Source: Candidatus Zixiibacteriota bacterium
Lineage (GTDB): Bacteria; Zixibacteria; MSB-5A5; GN15; FEB-12
Assembly: GCA_030619345.1 (NCBI GenBank)
Contig: JAUXBO010000141.1
Span: forward strand, 1 to 6,615
Length of the DNA stretch: 6,615 nt
Direction: 5' to 3'
The position numbers and the translations under genes are program-made. The notes under the pieces were generated by a model. The model made no database searches and was not told where the DNA came from. It saw only the letters and a list, made by a program, of their open reading frames with translations. Numbering within the stretch: the first letter of the stretch is position 1; each line of letters begins with the position of its first letter. This document shows positions 1 through 4,883 of this stretch, piece after piece.

Positions 1-239
1 ACTCTTGGCGTATTTATCGAATCAGGCAATTTGTTACCGCGATGATCGGAGAGGTCAGAAAACGACACCTGCTGCAGACTGGACCCAATTGCCAGCGAAC
101 CAAAATGAATTGTCTGCACCGAATCTGCCTCTTCGACAGTCAGATACTCAAGCTGCGCATCCTGCTGACTTCCCCAAACAGACAGATTTTCAACAAACCA
201 GATACGCTTGCTCTTAACGGCTTCAATACCGGAAATCAT
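1..239 (-). CDS. Partial phage structural-module protein, N-terminal 79 residues
   Basis: This gene begins at ATG 239-237 and stays open to the window edge, so its C-terminus is missing. I translated it by hand. It begins MISGIEAVKSKRIWFVENLS, and the later part includes GSLAIGSSLQQVSFSDLSDH and a final visible NKLPDSINTPR. A GGAGAG ribosome site at 243-248 directly follows the TAA stop (249-251) of the preceding gene, so it is very probably co-transcribed and coupled with it. The visible part looks soluble, with no signal peptide or membrane segment. I do not recognise a family. Its place after a probable connector gene suggests a small head-completion, neck or minor structural protein, but that rests on position only. 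Confidence 0.7.
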   Translation of the reverse strand, partial: MISGIEAVKSKRIWFVENLSVWGSQQDAQLEYLTVEEADSVQTIHFGSLAIGSSLQQVSFSDLSDHRGNKLPDSINTPR

Positions 240-248
240 ATTCTCTCC

Positions 249-1061
249 TTACCCGTTAATCGGTGGTTTGGGATTTTCGAAAGCGGGGCGAAACCGGTTG
301 AGCATCTCGGTCGCCTTGCGATCAAACGAATCGGCCAGTTGCAGCCAATCGGTTGCCACCCGATTCCGTCCCCGACTCTGAGACAGATCTCGTACTGCCG
401 AAGTCTGGCAGACAATTGCCAGGGCACGAAAAGTAGCCGCCGTTTCCAGTGCAGGGTTAGCTCCAAAATTACCCTCGGGATCAACTTCATTCTGCACCAG
501 TCCGTTAGCCAGCATTACTGCAGCGTTGATGACTTCATCGTTGTAGGCTTTCAAGACCGGTGTGTAGTCGAGATATACTGTTTCCTCAGAGGCAATGTTA
601 CCGGTAGGGCTGCGTTTGATCTCTCCGGTATCGTGGTTTAATTGATAGTCGGTATCGAGCGTGTACAAAAAGTAAGACGAATACCAGACCGTTACCTGCT
701 GGTCCGAGATAAGGGCGCCTGAACTCTTTCGTACTATGTCACCCGCACCCGGATCGACGATGTAATCGACATTCTCGGTATAGATTGTTCCCAGAGAACT
801 ATCGGAGGCAACGACGACAGAACCCGGCACCAACGGCGAAGACGATAGGCTTACCCGGTCGATGGTGAAAGTAACATTTGTTCTCGACAGATCGATCGCT
901 TGTATGGACTTTACGACCATATCTTCGGATTCCACGGCCCCGCCAAAAAACGACAAATAATCAGAGCCGCACAGTAAGAACGCCTGATCGGTTATTCGGC
1001 TCAAACGGGGAAAGCTATCGGCCAGGTATTTTTTTACGTTATCTACGAAAGTATATGACAT
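249..1061 (-). CDS. Probable phage head-tail connector or minor structural protein
   Basis: A 270-residue soluble protein. Residues 1-60 are mainly helical. Residues 61-170 are beta-rich and hold two aligned 34-residue units (94-127 and 133-166), each with the pattern Y-T, D-Y, G-x-I-x-R, G, V and a final Y. Residues 170-258 are helical and polar. A helical frame with an inserted beta domain, placed after the capsid genes, fits a head-tail adaptor or neck protein, and the DY...GxIxR pattern is one I associate with phage virion proteins. This is inference; no single family is certain. The ATG at 1061 is supported by a GAGGAGG site at 1068-1074, which is formed by the last two Arg codons of the preceding gene. 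Only three bases separate that gene's stop from this start. A tail protein or short fibre is the main alternative. Confidence 0.6.
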   Translation of the reverse strand: MSYTFVDNVKKYLADSFPRLSRITDQAFLLCGSDYLSFFGGAVESEDMVVKSIQAIDLSRTNVTFTIDRVSLSSSPLVPGSVVVASDSSLGTIYTENVDYIVDPGAGDIVRKSSGALISDQQVTVWYSSYFLYTLDTDYQLNHDTGEIKRSPTGNIASEETVYLDYTPVLKAYNDEVINAAVMLANGLVQNEVDPEGNFGANPALETAATFRALAIVCQTSAVRDLSQSRGRNRVATDWLQLADSFDRKATEMLNRFRPAFENPKPPING

Positions 1062-1064
1062 CGA

Positions 1065-2477
1065 TTACCTCCTCACCGAGAATGAATGCGTATCTGAAAT
1101 ACTGGTCAACTGGCTTCCCAACGGGGCGGTTGTAAAGGACGAGACGACTTCGATTCTGATCCAATAACGGCTGACGCCATCGACCGTGCTTTTCTGCCAA
1201 TCGGACGGCATGGAATCATAATCTTCCCAAAGGAGCAGGCGTTTTTCCGCGCTGTCGAAACCATAGGTTCCGCCGGGGGGAGTGAACGCCTTCCAGTTGA
1301 TACCATCGAAATAACTATAGCTCAGCGTGCCGCCGCTGCCCACCGTGGACAGGATTATAAACAGATACCGGAATTTTCGATCTCCCCCCAGGTAAACCGA
1401 GTCGCCCGCAGTGTCGATTATTCTTCCACTCGAGGGATGATAGAGATCGGCAGTGGCCGCACTGGCGGCGTTGGCAGTTTGATCGGAGTAGGTAGATGCA
1501 GAGCTGTCATACAAAGTCACAGAATCAAAGTACGATGCCCGAGAATCAAGAATCGCTGGCGTCGCAAATGTCCCCCCGCTGCGGCTGGTCTGTTTCGCGA
1601 GGAGTTGCTCCGAGGACTCTTGAATGTAGTAAACGATAAACGGCACAGCGTTAACGTAGCTGATTTGAGGAAGCAGTGATGATGTATTATCGAGAACTAT
1701 AACGGCACCCCAGTTGGAGCCATCGTATTCACGAAAATTAAGCTGAGATTGATCGTACACAACACCAAGCAAACCAGCGCTCGAAAGCGCGGCATCAAAG
1801 CTAAAGTCCAGTCCGATTCCTGATGCGATTGTCTCAGCACTGGTCCAACTGGAGTCAGTCACGGCACGGGATCGGTACAGCAGACTTGAGATACCATCGA
1901 CATAAACCAGATCGATTCGGGTCGCGCCTATCAAAAGCTTTGGATAAACGGCCGATGAGCCCGCCGTCAGGACATCACCGGCATCGGTCGGTCCTGTCCC
2001 CCAACTGGCACCGCCATCGGTGGACGACTTGGCGCAAAGAGTTTTGCTGCCACTGATGTCGCGTGACCAGGCAATCCAAAGTTTTCCATCGGTCTCTCCT
2101 GCGATGCTCGGATTGGCACATATATTGGCGTTGTAGATCGTCACCGCCGACCCAACTGTCCAGACCCCATTGACAAAAGTCAGTTTCCGAGTTTCAAGAT
2201 ACAGATTTGTCGCGGTTGCATAGACGACATGGACATTGCCGTTGTCATCTATAAAGCTGTCAAAGGGAGCGTCGTTGAGCCCGGTTGATATTGTGGCCGG
2301 GGTCGACCAGATCAGGTATGGCGGATCCGCATAACTGTATTTGAGTTCGCTCACGGAAGTAAGCATCAGGGCAATCTGTCGTCCACTGTATACACCCGAA
2401 GAAACCCGGTGCAAATGACGACCCGGTGAGATGCCCAGGCTATACGTGGCGGTAGTTTCTGTTATTTTTTTTAGCAT
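1065..2477 (-). CDS. Beta-propeller (sialidase-like, Asp-box) phage virion protein
   Basis: A 470-residue protein made almost wholly of beta strands, with no signal peptide. Residues about 50-310 show repeated strand patterns such as NVHVVYA, KLWIAWS, RIDLVYV, LLGVVYD and PFIVYY. A clear Asp-box (S-x-D-x-G-x-x-W) lies at 152-159. These fit a sialidase/BNR-type propeller, probably six-bladed, though I see no set of catalytic arginines. Residues about 360-460 look like a separate beta-sandwich, with WKAFTPP, DWQKSTVDG and YWIRIEV; I associate similar segments with phage fibre and tail proteins. Asp-box propellers often bind glycans, so a capsid-surface or host-binding role is inferred. The gene sits between the major capsid and probable connector genes. 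A GGAGAG site at 2480-2485 supports the ATG. Eight A residues follow the start codon. Confidence 0.65.
   Translation of the reverse strand: MLKKITETTATYSLGISPGRHLHRVSSGVYSGRQIALMLTSVSELKYSYADPPYLIWSTPATISTGLNDAPFDSFIDDNGNVHVVYATATNLYLETRKLTFVNGVWTVGSAVTIYNANICANPSIAGETDGKLWIAWSRDISGSKTLCAKSSTDGGASWGTGPTDAGDVLTAGSSAVYPKLLIGATRIDLVYVDGISSLLYRSRAVTDSSWTSAETIASGIGLDFSFDAALSSAGLLGVVYDQSQLNFREYDGSNWGAVIVLDNTSSLLPQISYVNAVPFIVYYIQESSEQLLAKQTSRSGGTFATPAILDSRASYFDSVTLYDSSASTYSDQTANAASAATADLYHPSSGRIIDTAGDSVYLGGDRKFRYLFIILSTVGSGGTLSYSYFDGINWKAFTPPGGTYGFDSAEKRLLLWEDYDSMPSDWQKSTVDGVSRYWIRIEVVSSFTTAPLGSQLTSISDTHSFSVRR
1068..1074 (-). promoter_or_regulatory. Ribosome binding site inside the upstream gene's end
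   Basis: On the minus strand GAGGAGG lies within the final Arg-Arg codons (AGG AGG) of the 470-residue propeller gene. TAA, TCG and then the ATG of the 270-residue gene follow directly. The near-ideal anti-SD match and the spacing fix that start and imply translational coupling of the two genes. Confidence 0.75.
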
Positions 2478-2496
2478 TACTCTCCATTCAAACGAT

Positions 2497-2516
2497 GGGC
2501 CCGCCGAAGCGGACCC
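2497..2516 (-). terminator. UUCG stem-loop between capsid and propeller genes
   Basis: On the minus strand GGGTCCGC-TTCG-GCGGGCCC forms an 8-bp stem with one G-T wobble and a UUCG loop, which is very stable in RNA. It lies 11 bases after the major capsid stop and 19 bases before the propeller ATG. The bases after the stem (ATCGTTTGAATGG) are not a good U tract, so it is more likely a partial terminator, mRNA 3' protection or a processing element than a full terminator. It could let capsid expression exceed that of the downstream genes. Confidence 0.55.
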
Positions 2517-2527
2517 AATTCGTTCGG

Positions 2528-3634
2528 TTAGACATATACCGAGTCAAGGACAACCGAAGCGCCCTCGATTACCTTGGCGTATGAAACGGATTCGGTTATC
2601 ACAGCTTCCTCAAACCTCTGTTCGATGATCTTGTCGTACTCAATCATGAGCGGCTGAGTAACGACTTCTTCGACCGCAAACCGTCGGTCCAAACCCAGGA
2701 TCAGATCGGTCGGGACTTCATCGGATCGCACCAGGGTTGCCCCCAATGGGCTGAACAGTTCCCCAGTCTTGCCGAACCGATAGCCGGCCAGAGGGTCTTT
2801 GAATTCAGTCAATCCGAGGATAGTTTTCATCTGGTCGATATGACAGATCAGCGTGTTCATCTCAAAGGGCGAGAACTGTGCCCAGAGAGAGACCAGATCA
2901 GTGTAAGTGAGACTGCCACTGGCGGAAGTGTTGATCACGGTGGCAGCATTGTTGTTGCCGTCGCCGTTGATAATGGTGTTGACGACCATGCCGATCTTGT
3001 CGGTTTGCATCTTGAAGCCGATGTACCACAAAAGCACCCGGAACTGCGAGGTCGTGCGATAACGCAGCGCCTTGTAGCTTGTTTTGAGAGCAAGCCCATA
3101 GTCGGTTACATTGACATCGTGATTCTGTTCCGTAATTAGCAGTTGCGGAATATCGGCCCCTTCTCCCACCGGTCTCAAAGAGAACCTGGTGTCATCGGAG
3201 GTGTCGACATGGAAAGGGGTATATTTGTTAGTTGCAACGGCAGTGCTGTTAGCAATTAGCTTCCCAAGTTCGGGACGCATGGCCATACCCTTTTTTATCT
3301 CCCGCAGCATGAATTCGGGCATCAAGGCCGAGGCCTGCTGGAAGAACTGCTCCACCGTAGTCGGTGATTTGCCGGACAACCGAACCCCGGCCAGGGCCAG
3401 CTGACGTTCAAACGCATCGAGCGGCGAGCCTAGCACCGAGGGATCATACTCTTCGCATTCCAGTAGTTCCGAGAGAGTCATGCCACGACCATCGGCTTCG
3501 GCGTAGAGGTCTCTTGTCATATTCAGGGAAGCGGCCCGACTGAGATCAACGGACCCGGCATTACGAGTATCGAACCCGTCTGTTGATCCGGATTGAACCA
3601 CGCCGGTCGAATTCAGAAAATCTAAGAATTCCAT
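2528..3634 (-). CDS. Phage major capsid protein (HK97 fold)
   Basis: A 368-residue protein that forms the icosahedral head shell. Residues 1-115 are mainly helical and charged (for example MTLSELLE at 52-59 and FERQLALAG at 75-83), like a delta or N-arm region. The body carries patterns typical of HK97-type shells: GEGADIP at 157-163, the strand and long spine helix about 172-220 (DVNVTDYGLALKTSYKALRY onward), INGDGNNNAA at 222-231, an A-domain about 245-320 with RFGKTGELFSPLG at 286-298, and a closing beta segment to VVLDSVYV. The length suits the family. An AAAGGA site at 3640-3645 supports the ATG and directly follows the stop of the decoration-like gene. The protease encoded upstream probably trims the N-terminal region, but the cleavage site cannot be placed by eye. 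Confidence 0.88.
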   Translation of the reverse strand: MEFLDFLNSTGVVQSGSTDGFDTRNAGSVDLSRAASLNMTRDLYAEADGRGMTLSELLECEEYDPSVLGSPLDAFERQLALAGVRLSGKSPTTVEQFFQQASALMPEFMLREIKKGMAMRPELGKLIANSTAVATNKYTPFHVDTSDDTRFSLRPVGEGADIPQLLITEQNHDVNVTDYGLALKTSYKALRYRTTSQFRVLLWYIGFKMQTDKIGMVVNTIINGDGNNNAATVINTSASGSLTYTDLVSLWAQFSPFEMNTLICHIDQMKTILGLTEFKDPLAGYRFGKTGELFSPLGATLVRSDEVPTDLILGLDRRFAVEEVVTQPLMIEYDKIIEQRFEEAVITESVSYAKVIEGASVVLDSVYV

Positions 3635-3639
3635 TTTGT

Positions 3640-3645
3640 TCCTTT
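3640..3645 (-). promoter_or_regulatory. Ribosome binding site of the major capsid gene
   Basis: AAAGGA on the minus strand lies 5 bases before the capsid ATG and directly after the TAG of the preceding gene. This supports coupled translation of the decoration-like and capsid genes. Confidence 0.7.
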
Positions 3646-4065
3646 CTAATTAAGTAGTATCAGGCAGTCGGTGGTGCCGTTAACATCCAGTACTGTTCCG
3701 CGGGCGACATTGCCACCAGCGGGATCGGAGGCTATGGTCGGTGCCTGTTTCACAGTGCCTGCCGTACCACCCACAACACGATTACCGACTGAAGGAACGG
3801 TAGCCGATATTGCCAAACGACAAACGCCACCAACCTGAACTGTCGCCAGACGACTGCCATCATCGTTGTCGGTCAGGGTAAGGCTTATCAGTTTTCCCAG
3901 CAGTTGACCGCTGACACTTACTGGCCCCACTTCGTTATTGCCCGACAACTCCACCGGCTCACCAAGATTGGCATCCTTCAAGTCATCCACTGAGGCCGTC
4001 TGGCTGATACTGAAAGTCGCCAGTACGGGGGCAATTGATTCGAGATTCTGCTCTCTAACACTCAT
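3646..4065 (-). CDS. Probable capsid decoration (head-stabilising) protein
   Basis: A 139-residue protein rich in Gly, Val, Thr and Ala, with no membrane segment or signal peptide. Residues 1-45 are polar and may form an N-terminal arm. Residues 46-139 are short beta strands separated by Gly turns: VQVGGVCRLAIS at 76-87, VGNRVVGGTAGTVKQAP at 93-109, and a final TVLDVNGTTDCLILLN at 124-139. This layout, and the position directly before the major capsid gene, match small trimeric decoration proteins such as the lambda gpD or DUF2190-like groups, which clamp expanded capsids. The assignment rests on composition, size and position rather than a diagnostic motif. An AAAGGA site at 4073-4078 supports the ATG. 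This is the first gene after the repeat and hairpin gap and the second before the propeller gene, so it may share a separate control with the capsid gene. Confidence 0.55.
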   Translation of the reverse strand: MSVREQNLESIAPVLATFSISQTASVDDLKDANLGEPVELSGNNEVGPVSVSGQLLGKLISLTLTDNDDGSRLATVQVGGVCRLAISATVPSVGNRVVGGTAGTVKQAPTIASDPAGGNVARGTVLDVNGTTDCLILLN

Positions 4066-4072
4066 TCTTGTA

Positions 4073-4078
4073 TCCTTT
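4073..4078 (-). promoter_or_regulatory. Ribosome binding site of the decoration-like gene
   Basis: AAAGGA on the minus strand stands 7 bases before ATG 4065-4063. It supports this start for the 139-residue protein. Confidence 0.65.
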
Positions 4079-4101
4079 CGATCACTTTTGTTGTTCTATC
4101 T

Positions 4102-4126
4102 GGCCGGGAACGAATCCCTCAGGGCC
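4102..4126 (-). other. Bulged stem-loop upstream of the capsid genes
   Basis: On the minus strand GGCC, a CTGA bulge and GGGA can pair with TCCC and GGCC around a short TTCGT loop. It sits between the 136-residue gene and the decoration-like gene, next to a second hairpin. No run of U follows, so it is not a standard terminator. It may be an mRNA processing or stability structure. Confidence 0.35.
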
Positions 4127-4142
4127 GGGAGTTGCGACTCCC
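4127..4142 (-). other. Perfect 6-bp stem-loop, terminator-like without U tract
   Basis: On the minus strand GGGAGT-CGCA-ACTCCC forms a perfect 6-bp stem with a 4-base loop. It abuts the tandem repeat on one side and the bulged stem-loop on the other. No U tract follows, so rho-independent termination would be weak. Confidence 0.4.
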
Positions 4143-4174
4143 ACATGGTAACATTGTTACATGGTAACATTGTT
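4143..4174. repeat. Two tandem copies of a 16-bp palindromic repeat
   Basis: ACATGGTAACATTGTT occurs twice back to back (4143-4158 and 4159-4174) without a mismatch. The first copy and its junction give an inverted repeat GTAACA-T-TGTTAC at 4148-4160. A second inverted repeat, TGTTAC-ATG-GTAACA, spans the junction at 4155-4169. The array lies just after the stop of the 136-residue gene and before the decoration and capsid genes. Tandem dyads of this kind often bind a dimeric regulator; no specific protein can be named. Confidence 0.8.
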
Positions 4175-4180
4175 ATGTCG

Positions 4181-4591
4181 TTACTTGTATTCGTGAGCAT
4201 GTTTGCACCGGACGTTAATTGCTCCCCCATTCGGACCGCCCAGGCTGGTCGGGAAGCTGTCGCGAAATCGTGCTGACATCTTTCGGTAGTTGGCGATAAG
4301 ATCGGTTGCGTTCATAGAGGGTAGTTGCTGAACGAATTCCAGCGTTTCTTGTGAGAAGTCATGACTGTGTCGAACGGCTGCAATCGCTTTGGCCATTCCC
4401 GACAATCGATCAATATAGTCTTCACGAAGAACAGTACATTCGGTGCGAATATTTTCCAGTTCCGCTAATTCTGTTCGAGCCAACTCAATCCACGATACTA
4501 ACTCGTCCAGATTCAGGACACTCAGGTCGGTCTCGGACAGTGCGCTAACTAACTCATCTGCGCGTTTGATTAGATCAAGGTTTGTTCCCAA
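4181..4591 (-). CDS. Unrecognised helical protein; possible scaffold by position
   Basis: A 136-residue protein read from TTG 4591-4589. A good AGGAG site (4598-4602) stands six bases before this TTG, whereas the in-frame ATG at 4609 has no ribosome site. From the TTG it overlaps the previous gene by 17 bases; from the ATG it would have 142 residues and a 35-base overlap. Residues 1-110 are nearly all helix-forming and charged, with heptad-like stretches such as LVSWIELARTELAELENIR at 31-49. The tail (111-136) is Gly-rich and basic, ending CKHAHEYK. No family is recognised. A small, helical, acidic-basic protein encoded between the protease and capsid genes could be a scaffolding protein, because many tailed phages place scaffolds there. 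That is a positional guess. Confidence 0.65.
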   Translation of the reverse strand: MGTNLDLIKRADELVSALSETDLSVLNLDELVSWIELARTELAELENIRTECTVLREDYIDRLSGMAKAIAAVRHSHDFSQETLEFVQQLPSMNATDLIANYRKMSARFRDSFPTSLGGPNGGAINVRCKHAHEYK

Positions 4592-4883
4592 TTTTCTCTC
4601 CTGCCTCATCGGCCAAGTATGATTCGATTCTCGTTAACCTTATTTCGATTTCTCTCGATAGTTCAAAGAACTCTTCTTTACTAACAACCGCCTCTTTCAG
4701 GATCACCTCAAGATTTGTGAGTTTTTTGTCCAGCGTTGTAACGACATCATTTTCAGCTTTGGCGGCCAGATCAAGTCGCAATGACTGGATCGTCATGAAG
4801 TAGGCGGCGGCCAAGCCCAGGGCAAGACTGACCAGGTTGATCAAGAATCCGCCGGGCTGACTATATCGGCGCTGCCTGGTCAC
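4575..4883 (-). CDS. Small membrane-anchored coiled-coil protein
   Basis: A 102-residue protein read from GTG 4883-4881, which overlaps the protease stop in a GTGA arrangement. A GGAG site lies six bases upstream, so translation is probably coupled. The N-terminus is basic (VTRQRRYSQP), followed by one hydrophobic segment at about 13-33 (FLINLVSLALGLAAAYFMTIQ region). A charged helix from about 35 to 92 has heptad spacing (LDKKLTNLEVIL, FFELSREIEIRLTRIESYL) and suggests a coiled coil exposed on one side of the membrane. No family is recognised. The topology resembles small phage membrane proteins such as holin or spanin partners, but no lysis genes are nearby. An in-frame ATG at 4997 would give 140 residues but needs a 118-base overlap, so I prefer the GTG. 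Confidence 0.7.
   Translation of the reverse strand: MTRQRRYSQPGGFLINLVSLALGLAAAYFMTIQSLRLDLAAKAENDVVTTLDKKLTNLEVILKEAVVSKEEFFELSREIEIRLTRIESYLADEAGEKIGNKP

Noticed and set aside
42..641. 199-residue open frame on the plus strand
   Set aside because: It lies opposite the well-supported connector gene and the partial gene, has no clear ribosome site and its product has no phage-like or compact protein character.
2840..3139. 99-residue open frame on the plus strand within the capsid gene
   Set aside because: It is antisense to the major capsid protein; its Asp/Val/Gly-rich product reflects the capsid codons.
4181..4609. ATG 4609 start for the helical 136-residue protein
   Set aside because: No ribosome site precedes the ATG, while the TTG at 4591 has AGGAG six bases upstream. 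The ATG remains possible.
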